From NCBI GenBank assembly GCA_002428995.1, contig DIYJ01000014.1:259247-323246 (forward strand): DNA of 64,000 nucleotides, given 5' to 3'. Source of the DNA: Flavobacteriales bacterium UBA6057. Lineage in GTDB: Bacteria; Bacteroidota; Bacteroidia; Flavobacteriales_G; Salibacteraceae. This document shows, one piece after another, positions 51,988 to 60,654 of this stretch. The notes beneath the pieces were generated by a model. The model was not told where the DNA came from and searched no databases. It saw only the letters and a program-made list of their open reading frames with translations. Position 1 is the stretch's first letter, and each line of letters begins with the position of its first letter. The position numbers and the translations under genes are program-made.

Positions 51988-54750
51988 TCATTTCTTCACG
52001 ATTTTTGCATTGTATTCAGCCTCTCCGTCCGATATGTTGAGGTAGTATAAACCACTCACCCAGCTTCGCATATCTATACTTCGTTGTAAAACACCGCTAG
52101 AAGATTGAATTTGTTGTTGCCAAACCAGCTGGCCATGTGAATTGTACACCTTCAAAACCTGAGGGTGTCCATGATTTATGAACTGGATGGTGAATTCTGT
52201 AGAGGCAGGATTGGGAAAGAGGAGTAGGTCAGAGCTCGGGCAGGTGTTGAGCTCTTTCACGCTTGTGGCTATGTTCCACACATCAAAACGGGCCATGAAT
52301 GCCTTCTGGTAAAAGCTGGAAAAATCAGGGGATTCGAAATAGGTGATGGATGAGTCTACAACTCGAATTGGAAAGCCGTAACCGGCCGTTGACCCCGTCA
52401 CGTAGAGGTATTTGTTACCGTACAACGCGACTGATCGAGCTTGATCAAAACCCTCCTGGCCTGTTGAGTCAACCCAACCTGCACCACCCAACAGCGTAGC
52501 CCAGATCTTTTTTTCGCTTGAGGGTCTGTAAACGGCAACAAAAGCTTCCTCCTTTATGCTGCCTGGCAGAATTGCAGGCTGCATGTAGTAGTTGGAGTAG
52601 GGTTGAACAGGAAAGTCGTTGGCCAAAGTGGAAAGCGCTGTAGATCCAACGATGTACAGGTTGTTCGCATCATCAACATCTAGTGCCACCGAACCTACGT
52701 TGCTGCCGAAGCTATAATTAGATTCATTCGTACTTCCTCCCAAAAATGTTGACCATGTGATTGCGTCACTCTGGAGCCGAACGAGAAAGGCGTCACTGGC
52801 ACCTTGATTATCCTGCCAATCGGCTGAGGAGCCGGGCTGGCATTTTGGGAATAGGCCGGAGAGCTCTTGCCCGTCATGACAGTGCGTAGTCGTCAACATG
52901 GAGGAGGAGACTCCGGCTAGATATACTTTGCCGGTGGCATCTGATGTGACAGCTTCTAATCGATCGTTCTGGTTTCCTCCGAAATAGGAGCTCCATTGCA
53001 GCTTTCTATCTTCATCAAAACGAACTACGAATCCGTCCAGGTTGCCGGAAAGGGTGCTTTGAAAGAATGTGTTTTGATCGCCTGTCCAGCATACCGGGAA
53101 TTGCCCGCTGCTATTTGCCGGGCAAGGCGCTGAATATGAAGTGGAGGCAATAGGGGAATTTGTGCGCCCAACAGCATAAACATGGTTTGTCAACTTATTG
53201 ATGTCCAGTTCAATGATTCGGTCGTTTTCGCTGCCACCGAACAGGGTGCTCCAGAGTAACTCTCCTCCATTTGAGAATTCAAGGATGAAGCCCTCTTCTC
53301 CACCTTGGTGAATGGTTTGCTCAAACGACCCATTGCCAGCATTGCATACTGGGAACCCTCCGTTTGTTGGAGCTGAACAGGATGTGCTGACCAACGACCC
53401 ATCATCAATCCAGCCTCCAATGAAAATGTGTTTTGCATTGTCCACTGCAATGCTGGTAGCATATTCTGCGCCCTCCCCTCCGATGAAGGAGGCATATAAG
53501 GGTTCGCTGTTTGATTGACGCAGTTTTAGGATATACGCGTCCCTCTTGTTGGCTTTGGTTCCTTGAATGAACGCCCCTTGGTTGGACATTGGAAAGTAAA
53601 AATCATTGGATTCAGTAGTTCCTGTAATCCATATGTGCCCATCATGATCGTTGACGATGGCATAAGCCAGGTCTTCATTCGAGCCTCCATAGTAGGTTGC
53701 CCATTGCATAGCTGCTTCATCTCCTCTAAACCGCGCCACAAAAATGTTGTCCATCACTCCCGGAGGAGTAGTGAAAAAGCCACTCTGCACTGGGAAGTCA
53801 GAGGACCTGGTATATCCCGTTACAAAGACATCGTTGCTATCGCCACTTGCTACATCATAGCCGCGGTCGTTGTGAGTCCCGCCTCCGAGGTAAGTCGACC
53901 AGCCTAGATTGTCGCTGTGCTCAGAGCCCCGCGGCACCGGCATTCCGGCCGAGTATATGAGGTATTGATTCGGGTCGTAGCTTCCATGTGCGATCTCTAT
54001 ATGCCCTGGAGTGTTCTGTATGAAGGCCGGTTGCCAGGGCAGCAGATTGAGATTTCCCGCACCATCATCCTGGTAGGCGAAAAACTGATTAAACTCGAAC
54101 GATTTGTTGTTCAGAAACATGCGCAAATCCCCGGTTTGCTGCTGCACGATGCTATCCTGCCCGTTGAATAGCATATGAATCTGACCAGGATCTGCGTGAG
54201 GCTTGATCACGAAATAAACCTTGTGGGAAAGCGCATTGCTGTAGAAATGAATGTCAATGCCATCGTGCACTTCTTCATACACTACTCGTTGGAATCCACT
54301 TACGCCTGACACTCCCATGGGTGCAGTATGGGGTAAAAAGAAATTCAATTTGGTGTCTGCCATTTCAAAGGCCTTTGGCGCAGGCAGACAACGACCAGTA
54401 GTAGGATCGTCCGATTCTTTATGGTCCTTGCACCAAAAGGTCATATCCAGTCGGTAGGCACTGTCACCCGCGATGCTATCGCTGTGCGTTCGCACGAAGT
54501 GAATGGCTTCTGTTCCAAAAAAGAGCTGCGCAGGGCGGGCCAGGGTAGAGTAGTATTTGATGTCACTACGGCTGTTTCCATCCGTGTCTAAAACCTGCCC
54601 ATCGTTTGACCAATAAATCAGGCTATTGGAAGGAAGTTCCTGTGGATAGTCAGGAGGAAGATAGGTCGGTTGTGCTTTTGTTTTGTAAGAACAGACGAAA
54701 AGTAAAAAAGAGAGTAAAGAAAGGGGCGCCCATGAATACAGATAGCGCAT
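51988..54750 (-). CDS. SBBP-repeat beta-propeller T9SS surface protein
   Basis: A 920-residue protein with a signal peptide near residue 26. An N-terminal domain (about 30-270) is of the DUF7948 type that precedes SBBP propellers. Seven-bladed-type SBBP repeats follow, each with the W-x-T/S-x-GG core (for example WSTYLGGGTHNDRGYDVA, WATYYGGSNEDLAYAI, YLAGVSSSMLTTTH). A T9SS tail closes the protein (LLFPNPASTEFTIQF). The family is poorly characterised; it is likely surface-exposed. It is upstream of the Kelch-like gene and probably co-transcribed, with a 705-bp gene-free region before it. Confidence 0.85.
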   Translation of the reverse strand: MRYLYSWAPLSLLSFLLFVCSYKTKAQPTYLPPDYPQELPSNSLIYWSNDGQVLDTDGNSRSDIKYYSTLARPAQLFFGTEAIHFVRTHSDSIAGDSAYRLDMTFWCKDHKESDDPTTGRCLPAPKAFEMADTKLNFFLPHTAPMGVSGVSGFQRVVYEEVHDGIDIHFYSNALSHKVYFVIKPHADPGQIHMLFNGQDSIVQQQTGDLRMFLNNKSFEFNQFFAYQDDGAGNLNLLPWQPAFIQNTPGHIEIAHGSYDPNQYLIYSAGMPVPRGSEHSDNLGWSTYLGGGTHNDRGYDVASGDSNDVFVTGYTRSSDFPVQSGFFTTPPGVMDNIFVARFRGDEAAMQWATYYGGSNEDLAYAIVNDHDGHIWITGTTESNDFYFPMSNQGAFIQGTKANKRDAYILKLRQSNSEPLYASFIGGEGAEYATSIAVDNAKHIFIGGWIDDGSLVSTSCSAPTNGGFPVCNAGNGSFEQTIHQGGEEGFILEFSNGGELLWSTLFGGSENDRIIELDINKLTNHVYAVGRTNSPIASTSYSAPCPANSSGQFPVCWTGDQNTFFQSTLSGNLDGFVVRFDEDRKLQWSSYFGGNQNDRLEAVTSDATGKVYLAGVSSSMLTTTHCHDGQELSGLFPKCQPGSSADWQDNQGASDAFLVRLQSDAITWSTFLGGSTNESNYSFGSNVGSVALDVDDANNLYIVGSTALSTLANDFPVQPYSNYYMQPAILPGSIKEEAFVAVYRPSSEKKIWATLLGGAGWVDSTGQEGFDQARSVALYGNKYLYVTGSTAGYGFPIRVVDSSITYFESPDFSSFYQKAFMARFDVWNIATSVKELNTCPSSDLLLFPNPASTEFTIQFINHGHPQVLKVYNSHGQLVWQQQIQSSSGVLQRSIDMRSWVSGLYYLNISDGEAEYNAKIVKK

Positions 54751-55012
54751 AAGATCGATGATTTAATTCGTGTAGCGAATATAGAATTTATTCGACCGTT
54801 TATAACGTACTGAGCACATACATTTGTATTTCATTGGTTCATGGGACAAGGGCTTCGTATTCTCTAAGGACAGCTTCTCCACACTTTTAAGGAGCCATTT
54901 ATCGGTCTTTTTCGAGAGAAAAACCAGGTCTTTTTTGTCACTGAATCATAACCAAGATGTTTCGAAATCCATGTTAGTTTTTGATCAGAGTGAATCGCCC
55001 GTTTTGTAAAAG

Positions 55013-55126
55013 CCTCCCAGGGAGGTTGAAAGCAAAAGGATTAAAGCAGCATTAGAGTCATGGGACTCATAGTCCATCTGCCCTCCCCGGTTAGCTTTTG
55101 GACTGTGCAATATGCACTATGGAGGG
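55013..55126 (+). ncRNA. Candidate structured RNA or attenuator (tentative)
   Basis: Hairpins: cctcc/ggagg (55013-55025); gagtc-atgg-gactc (55055-55068), which competes with ggact-cat-agtcc (55063-55075); gtgca-ata-tgcac (55105-55117) inside an outer ccctcc (55081-55086) / ggaggg (55121-55126). The first ggagg could also pair with the later ccctcc. Strand is inferred from the upstream plus-strand box at 54819. No RNA family is recognised; the hairpins could also be chance. Confidence 0.25.
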
Positions 55127-55406
55127 GTGTTTTCGAGGCAGCAACGGTTGCGAAATTTCCCGATTTATTGCGCTAAATGTTCGCTTGCTGAATCGCAGGC
55201 GCTTCTATAGCCCTGAGTCTGGACGAGCGAAAGGTTGCACTCAAGGTTGTGGAGTGAATCTCGAAGGTTTTTGCTTCAATAGGTCGACCGCAACCGATTT
55301 CAGCGGATTTCATCGTATTGAAAAGAAGGCGGTGAAGTCGAAAACGGCATTTTTCAGCGTTTTGAACTCGCGAACGCACACCTGATCGACCGAATGGCAT
55401 CCAACT

Positions 55407-55436
55407 TTTGCAAACAATGGAAAGTCTTCATCTTTG
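55407..55436 (+). promoter_or_regulatory. Promoter of the lipoprotein gene
   Basis: TTTG (55407-55410), 18-bp spacer, CATCTTTG (55429-55436), one base from TAnnTTTG, followed 19 bp later by the ATG at 55456. The spacing fits the Bacteroidota primary sigma factor. Confidence 0.55.
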
Positions 55437-55455
55437 AACATCAACGACCATTTCC

Positions 55456-56049
55456 ATGAGACACCTGCTTCCGCTTTTCACCTTCATACTTTTGCTTTCA
55501 TGCGGCCAGAACCCCGAGCAGGAAACCGCGTCAAAGCCTGATGGACTCAGGGATCGGATTCCTGAAACGGAGCGTGAACTATTGCTCATACCGCTGGAGA
55601 GTGCGTTGGATGACTTGCGCGCCAGCGTGGAGAGCAACGAAATTGCCTTCAGCTCCAGCGAAGAAATGACCAGTGGTGACGTGACGGCTACGTTTGAGTT
55701 TAAGCTTGATGGAAAAGACACCATCATGCTGCGCGCCTCCCTGAAGCAAAATGGAGATACGGAAGAGCACGAGTGGTTTTTTGATCAGCAGAAGCGACTT
55801 TTCTATTCGCATCATGAGTTCATGAGCGCCAATGGTGGAATCTCTTTGGGACAGGTTCATGAGGCTTTCAAGTTTTATTATGAGGAAAACGGGAACACGC
55901 TTTCCTCCTATGGCAAATACAGCAATGAAGGCACTCTTCCCGAGCAATGGACGCCAGTTTGCTTAAGCGCAGGGAAAGAAGGCATGTTACGCGGCCGCAT
56001 GAATGCCATTCGCGAGCTGGCCGCTGGTGAAACCGGCAAGGTGGAGTAA
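55456..56049 (+). CDS. Hypothetical lipoprotein, 197 aa
   Basis: The lipobox (ILLLSC, C16) predicts lipid anchoring. The mature protein has two helical stretches (about 40-65) and a beta-rich middle (SGDVTATFEFKLDGKDTIMLR) and is otherwise unrecognised. A promoter lies just upstream. It precedes the TPR-PRMT gene by 76 bp on the same strand, so co-transcription is possible but not certain. Function unknown. Confidence 0.8.
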   Translation: MRHLLPLFTFILLLSCGQNPEQETASKPDGLRDRIPETERELLLIPLESALDDLRASVESNEIAFSSSEEMTSGDVTATFEFKLDGKDTIMLRASLKQNGDTEEHEWFFDQQKRLFYSHHEFMSANGGISLGQVHEAFKFYYEENGNTLSSYGKYSNEGTLPEQWTPVCLSAGKEGMLRGRMNAIRELAAGETGKVE

Positions 56050-56131
56050 GTCCCTGATTCAGAAGCTTAACCAAGATTTGTGTTTGTGAACTAGCGGGCT
56101 TTTTTACATTGGTGCCAAATTATTTGTGCAC

Positions 56132-57889
56132 ATGTCTTTCTCAGCCCAGAACCGTGACTTTGCCGATGCCTACCGCTTTCACCAAAAAGGAGATTTGCGT
56201 CAGGCCGAGAAGCTCTACCGCAAGAGCTTAAAAAAGAACCCTCGCCTCATGGAAGCCTACCTCAACCTTGGTATGCTGTTGCAGGATCAGGGTCGCGGAC
56301 CAGACGGCATTCGAATGATGGAGCGCGGCCTGGAAATGGATCCTCGCCACATGGGCCTGCTGAGCGCCCTCAGCAGCACATTCATTAGTATGGGGCAAAC
56401 GGAAGCAGCGCGTAAACACTCGCAGGCACTGGTTACCTATCATCCTGATAAAGCCGAAGCCTACTACAACCTGGCCAACCTTGAAATGATGTCTCAGGCT
56501 TTTCCCCAGGCCATCAAGCTCTACGATAAGGCCATCGAGTTGAATATGAAATTCACACAGGCATACTACAACAAGGGGCTTGTGCACTATCAGCTCAGAG
56601 AATTGCAGGAAGCACAAACGAGCTTCCGGTCCTGTATGTCCATTGATCCAAGCATGACCGCAGCGAAGGTGAACCTGGCACGTGTGTTGGCCGAACAAGC
56701 GGAATACGTGGAATCCAAGCAGCTGCTGGAAGAAGTCATCGAAAAGGAACCAGGCCATGCGAATGCGCATCAACAATTGGGAATGGTGATGCACCTTACT
56801 TCAGACCTTGCAAGCGCTGAGAATCTCTTGAAAAAAGCCCTGGAGCTCGGAGAGGTTTCAAGCGAGCTGCAAACGCTGCTGGGGAATGTTTACCGCGATC
56901 TCGGTGATGAGAAAAAAGCGGTGGCTCACTATGACGAGGCGCTGAAACTGGACCCGGACAATAAAGTAGCAGGCCACAATATCGATCGGGTGAGCGGTGC
57001 CAAAATTGCCGCTTGGCATTTGGATATGCTGGCGGATGGAGAGCGAAACCGCATCTACCACAAGGCCATCAAAGCGAATGTAAAATCTGGAGATGTGGTG
57101 TTTGACATTGGAGCGGGAACCGGCTTGCTTTCCATGATGGCTGCGCGTGCTGGCGCTAAAGAGGTGTTGGCGATTGAAGTGATGGAAGTAATCACCGAAA
57201 ATGCCAGAAAGATCGTCAAGTTGAATAACCTGGAAGACACGGTGAAATTGGTAGACAAGCGCTCTACTTCCATGATCGAAGGTGAAGACTTCACAGAAAA
57301 AGCTGACATCATTGTAAGTGAAATCCTGGATGCCGGACTGCTGGGTGAGGGTGTGTTGCCAACGCTCAGACATGCCCATGCCAGTCTTTTGAAACCCGGA
57401 GGAAAGGTGTTACCTCAAGGTGCCATCATTGAGTGTTTTGCGATTGAAATGGAGGATCTCCGGCAAACGGTCATCCTCGAGAATATTGAGGGCTTCGACC
57501 TCAGCAGCTTCCGGAAGTTCCTGACCACCGACAACTCGCGTGCGACCAACCTGCGCGGAGCACCTCACACCGCCCTCAGCGCGACTAAAGAGGTAAAGAC
57601 CTTCGATTTCAGAGATCTTCCTTCCATTGCTTCCGAAACGGAGCCACATCGCGAGGCTTTCCAGCTTGAGATTGCTCAGGATGGAACACTGCACGGCATC
57701 GCCTTTTGGTTCATTCTCTTGCTGGATGACACCATTAGAGCGTCTACAGGCCCTGAAGGAGAAATGATCCACTGGAATCAGATCGTTTACTTCTTTGAGA
57801 AACCAGAGGAGGTGAAAAAGGGAGACGTGATTGATTTTGACATCTGCAATTCCGAAACCCGCATTTGGTTCGAACGCAAAACCAACTGA
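56132..57889 (+). CDS. TPR protein fused to a PRMT-type arginine methyltransferase domain
   Basis: A 585-residue cytoplasmic protein from ATG 56132 (a GTG two codons earlier is possible). Residues about 5-290 are about eight tetratricopeptide repeats, for example AYLNLGMLLQDQGR and AYYNKGLVHYQLRE. The SAM-binding domain has FDIGAGTGLLSMMAARAGA (D325, G327, G329) and EV at the ribose site. The PRMT double-E loop is SEILDAGLLGEG with E397 and E406, nine apart as in human PRMT1 E144/E153. A THW-like loop (MIHWNQIVYFFEKP) lies near the C-terminus. The order matches PRMT9, a eukaryotic enzyme. It is 7 bp upstream of the hydroxylase-like gene. Automated pipelines may label it as a ribosomal protein L11 methyltransferase. 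Confidence 0.85.
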   Translation: MSFSAQNRDFADAYRFHQKGDLRQAEKLYRKSLKKNPRLMEAYLNLGMLLQDQGRGPDGIRMMERGLEMDPRHMGLLSALSSTFISMGQTEAARKHSQALVTYHPDKAEAYYNLANLEMMSQAFPQAIKLYDKAIELNMKFTQAYYNKGLVHYQLRELQEAQTSFRSCMSIDPSMTAAKVNLARVLAEQAEYVESKQLLEEVIEKEPGHANAHQQLGMVMHLTSDLASAENLLKKALELGEVSSELQTLLGNVYRDLGDEKKAVAHYDEALKLDPDNKVAGHNIDRVSGAKIAAWHLDMLADGERNRIYHKAIKANVKSGDVVFDIGAGTGLLSMMAARAGAKEVLAIEVMEVITENARKIVKLNNLEDTVKLVDKRSTSMIEGEDFTEKADIIVSEILDAGLLGEGVLPTLRHAHASLLKPGGKVLPQGAIIECFAIEMEDLRQTVILENIEGFDLSSFRKFLTTDNSRATNLRGAPHTALSATKEVKTFDFRDLPSIASETEPHREAFQLEIAQDGTLHGIAFWFILLLDDTIRASTGPEGEMIHWNQIVYFFEKPEEVKKGDVIDFDICNSETRIWFERKTN

Positions 57890-57896
57890 CCTTACC

Positions 57897-58439
57897 ATGA
57901 AAACCAAGAAACTTCCGTTCACCTTCGATGTGGACAAGCTGGTGGCAGAAGCTACCTCCATTCCCCAGAGCGCCTACCTCGAAAGCTACAGCCTTTACGT
58001 GGAGCCCAAAACGTTTTGGTCTGCTCATCTCATTGAGCCTGAGTTCAATCCCGACTTAACGGTGGCCCCAAAGTTTAAGCCGAACGACCTGCTTCGTTCC
58101 AAGCCTTATCTCCTTGAGGTGTTTGAAACCTTCCAATGTGACATGGAAACCTATCGCGTAAATCGCCTGGATGCGGGTGCTGTGCTCCGAAAGCACAAAG
58201 ACCACCTGCGATCCTGGGAGGAAGGCATTTTCAGAATCCACGTTCCTGTGAACACTACAGACAAGGTTTCTTTCATGCTCGAAGGAGAGCCTGTGCGCAT
58301 GAAACCAGGTGAATGCTGGTACATCAACATCGACCTCTATCACGAGCTTCAAAACGACTCTGATACGGATCGCCTAAACCTTATTTTCGATTGCATTCGC
58401 AATCCCTGGTGGGAAGAGGTTTTTGCAAGGGAAGAGTAG
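57897..58439 (+). CDS. Aspartyl/asparaginyl beta-hydroxylase-like 2-oxoglutarate/Fe(II) dioxygenase
   Basis: A 180-residue cupin-fold protein from the ATG at 57897 (upstream frame overlaps the PRMT gene and is unlikely). Conserved block: AGAVLRKHKDH (H100, H103), FRIHVPVN (R113), EPVRMKPGECWYINIDLYHE (H149), SDTDRLNLIFD (R159). This matches the AspH/PF05118 family, in which two histidines bind iron and an arginine binds 2-oxoglutarate. The protein is cytoplasmic with no signal peptide. It is immediately downstream of the TPR-PRMT gene (7-bp gap), suggesting that both act on the same target. Substrate unknown. Confidence 0.8.
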   Translation: MKTKKLPFTFDVDKLVAEATSIPQSAYLESYSLYVEPKTFWSAHLIEPEFNPDLTVAPKFKPNDLLRSKPYLLEVFETFQCDMETYRVNRLDAGAVLRKHKDHLRSWEEGIFRIHVPVNTTDKVSFMLEGEPVRMKPGECWYINIDLYHELQNDSDTDRLNLIFDCIRNPWWEEVFAREE

Positions 58440-58445
58440 GATTAG

Positions 58446-58468
58446 GCTATCAGTCGCAAGCTGATAGC
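58446..58468. repeat. Inverted repeat after the hydroxylase-like gene
   Basis: Perfect 8-bp arms (gctatcag/ctgatagc) with a 7-base loop tcgcaag, between convergent genes. A similar cagtagcaagctatctgctg lies at 23851-23870. It may act as a terminator without a T run. Confidence 0.5.
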
Positions 58469-58500
58469 TAGCAGCCAATCAGGATTACTTCTTCGTAGCT

Positions 58501-58800
58501 CTAACCTTCACCTTTCTTCACCGACCGCTCAAACACAAACGGCCCGAAGGGCAGGAGCGAGGCGATGAAACCGTAAATGACCCGCAGTACATCCCATTTA
58601 AGTTGATAAGCCACAGTGAGGAGCTGGAGCATGTATGCCATGAACAGCACTCCGTGGGCCCAACCCACGTATTTCACGGCCAAAGGCATGTCCATGAGAT
58701 ACTTCAGGGGCATGGCAATGAAGATGAGCAGTAGAAAGGAAATGGCCTCGGCTCGGCTGATCCAAAAGAAGTGCTTCAGTTGAGTGTTCTGGTTGTCCAT
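58501..58800 (-). CDS. DUF3817 small integral membrane protein
   Basis: A 99-residue protein with three hydrophobic helices and the DUF3817 pattern (FWISRAEAISFLLLIFIAMPLKY, WAHGVLFMAYML, IASLLPFGPFVFE). Members are small inner-membrane proteins of unknown role, often next to transporters. It is divergent from the M28 peptidase gene; the 67 bp between their starts must hold both promoters. Confidence 0.88.
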   Translation of the reverse strand: MDNQNTQLKHFFWISRAEAISFLLLIFIAMPLKYLMDMPLAVKYVGWAHGVLFMAYMLQLLTVAYQLKWDVLRVIYGFIASLLPFGPFVFERSVKKGEG

Positions 58801-58867
58801 GAGGGTGCGAAAATACGCGCTCGTGCACTCTCTTCCGGTTGCATTGTTGGGGATTCAGTATTTTTCA

Positions 58868-60637
58868 ATGCTTAAGTCTACGACCATGGTTAGAGTTCTT
58901 GTTGCGCTGGCTTGCGTGCTGGCAATCAATGCCTTCGCGCAAACCAATATCTTCCTTACCAATCCTGAAGCTACGGACATCCTGGATGGGAATTACACAC
59001 CCTCCAATTATGCTTCTTCTCAGCCGTTCACCAACCCTCATTTCATTGTTAAGGACCTCAACAATTCCGTGGAAGCCGATTCGCTTCGCAGCTATCTGGA
59101 GCGAATGAGCGCCTTCGAAACACGAAATACGGGCTCAGACACGGTTTCGAATACTCGAGGCATGGGAGCCGCCAGGCGTTGGGCCTATGATCGCTTCCAG
59201 GGTATCAGCCAGGCAAACGAAAATCGCTTGATTGTAAGCTACCTGCAGTTTGACGAAGTGGTTTGTGGAATGGCTCAGCATCGCAATGTGATAGGCATTC
59301 TGCCCGGGATGGAACCTGAGTCTCCGGGGCTTTCTCAAACGGGAATCGTGATCATTGAGGCGCACCTGGACAGCCGCTGTGACGATCGCTGCGATGTTGA
59401 CTGCGATGCTGAAGGCATGGAAGACAATGGAAGTGGCAGCGCCCTGGTGATGGAGCTGGCGAGGATTATGTCTGGATATCAGTTCAATCGCACGATTGTG
59501 TTTATGCTCACCACGGGCGAGGAGCAAGGGCTCGTAGGAGCGGAGGCCATGGCCTCTTATTGCCAGGACAACGGTATTCCTGTTGCCGCAGTGCTAAACA
59601 ACGATGTGATCGGAGGCATCACCTGCGGTGAAACAAGCTCTCCACCTTCCTGTCCCGGAGAGAACAACATTGACAGTACCCAAGTGCGGCTCTTCTCTTC
59701 CGGCACGTTCGCCTCCATCAACAAGCAGCTGGTTCGCTACATCAAGCTTCAATACGAAGAAGAGCTGAAATCCAGCGCGGACGTTCCCATGCAATTGACA
59801 GTGATGACAGCAGAAGATCGCACCGGAAGAGGGGGCGACCACATTCCTTTTCGTCAGAAAGGTTATCCGGCCATGCGATTCACCTCGGCCAACGAGCACG
59901 GAGACGGCAATCCAGCCCAGGCTGGATACCACGATAGACAGCACACCAGCGAAGACATTCTGGGAATCGATACAGACAATGATGGGGACTTGGATTCTTT
60001 CTATGTAGACTTCAACTACCTGGCGCGCAATGCGGTCATCAATGGCGCAGCTGCTGCCATGATTGCTCAGAACGTTTGCAATGACATGGGCCTGGCGGTG
60101 ACACAGTCAAGCTGGAAAACCATTGGTGTGAGCATGGGTGGTGATTGGTGTGCTCAACCGCCCTTTCGAGTGGCTCTGCGTTCTGAGACCAACGATTGGG
60201 ATACGTTGATCACGACTTCTGAAACCAACTTCGATATTGAGGTGGAACCCGGGCTACCCTATTTCGTGTCTGTAGCCCGAGTGAATGATGAGGGGATCGA
60301 AAGCCTGTTTTCGAATGAGGCGTTCATCGATGTCGTTGGGGTAGAAGAACGCTCTGAAAAGCGCGGGATTCAATTATTGCAGAATCGCCCAAACCCCTTC
60401 GATGAAACCACGGCTATTAGTTTCATTGTTCATGACATGCCTAAAAGTCCCGAGGCGACCGTTCGCATTCAGGATATAAAGGGTCAGGTGATTCAAGAGC
60501 TCACAGTTGAAGTGAAATCAGGGCCAAACGAGGTGATCTATGACCATGGATACGGCAAAGTCGGCACGTTCTTCTATTCCCTGGTCATTGACGGGCAGGT
60601 GCTTGATGCTAAAAAAATGGTATTTGTGGCAAACTAG
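58868..60637 (+). CDS. M28-family aminopeptidase-like protease, T9SS cargo
   Basis: A 589-residue protein from ATG 58868 (or ATG 58886), giving the signal peptide MVRVLVALACVLAINAFAQ; an upstream frame exists but overlaps the divergent gene. The M28 zinc-peptidase domain (about 90-400) has EAHLDS, MEDNGSGSALVMELA, TTGEEQGLVGAEA and DHIPFRQKGYPAMRF. An unusual cluster of three cysteines and several aspartates (RCDDRCDVDCD, at about residues 173-183) sits between the first metal ligand and MEDNGSG. The fibronectin-like region and T9SS tail (RPNPFDETTAISF) close the protein. Probable secreted aminopeptidase. Confidence 0.88.
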   Translation: MLKSTTMVRVLVALACVLAINAFAQTNIFLTNPEATDILDGNYTPSNYASSQPFTNPHFIVKDLNNSVEADSLRSYLERMSAFETRNTGSDTVSNTRGMGAARRWAYDRFQGISQANENRLIVSYLQFDEVVCGMAQHRNVIGILPGMEPESPGLSQTGIVIIEAHLDSRCDDRCDVDCDAEGMEDNGSGSALVMELARIMSGYQFNRTIVFMLTTGEEQGLVGAEAMASYCQDNGIPVAAVLNNDVIGGITCGETSSPPSCPGENNIDSTQVRLFSSGTFASINKQLVRYIKLQYEEELKSSADVPMQLTVMTAEDRTGRGGDHIPFRQKGYPAMRFTSANEHGDGNPAQAGYHDRQHTSEDILGIDTDNDGDLDSFYVDFNYLARNAVINGAAAAMIAQNVCNDMGLAVTQSSWKTIGVSMGGDWCAQPPFRVALRSETNDWDTLITTSETNFDIEVEPGLPYFVSVARVNDEGIESLFSNEAFIDVVGVEERSEKRGIQLLQNRPNPFDETTAISFIVHDMPKSPEATVRIQDIKGQVIQELTVEVKSGPNEVIYDHGYGKVGTFFYSLVIDGQVLDAKKMVFVAN

Positions 60638-60654
60638 TAGAACCGCACTTCGGG

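Larger units (their letters stand above)
54751..55455. other. 705-bp gene-free region with promoter boxes and nested inverted repeats
   Basis: No convincing gene on either strand; two short overlapping open frames near 55100-55400 lack start context and protein character. A perfect plus-strand -7 box TACATTTG lies at 54819-54826. From 55013 to 55126 there are several hairpins, some mutually exclusive (see separate entry). The last 50 bp contain the promoter of the lipoprotein gene. The minus strand should also hold the promoter of the SBBP gene. Confidence 0.6.

Noticed and set aside
55047..55081. tRNA-like anticodon stem with CTCATAG loop
   Set aside because: The stems are only 3-5 bp and do not form a D or T arm; there is no GTTCrA T-loop or acceptor stem, so no tRNA is called.
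55098..55400. Two overlapping open frames of 95 and 75 codons on opposite strands
   Set aside because: Neither has a signal peptide, domain or promoter of its own; they lie in the gene-free stretch and look like chance.
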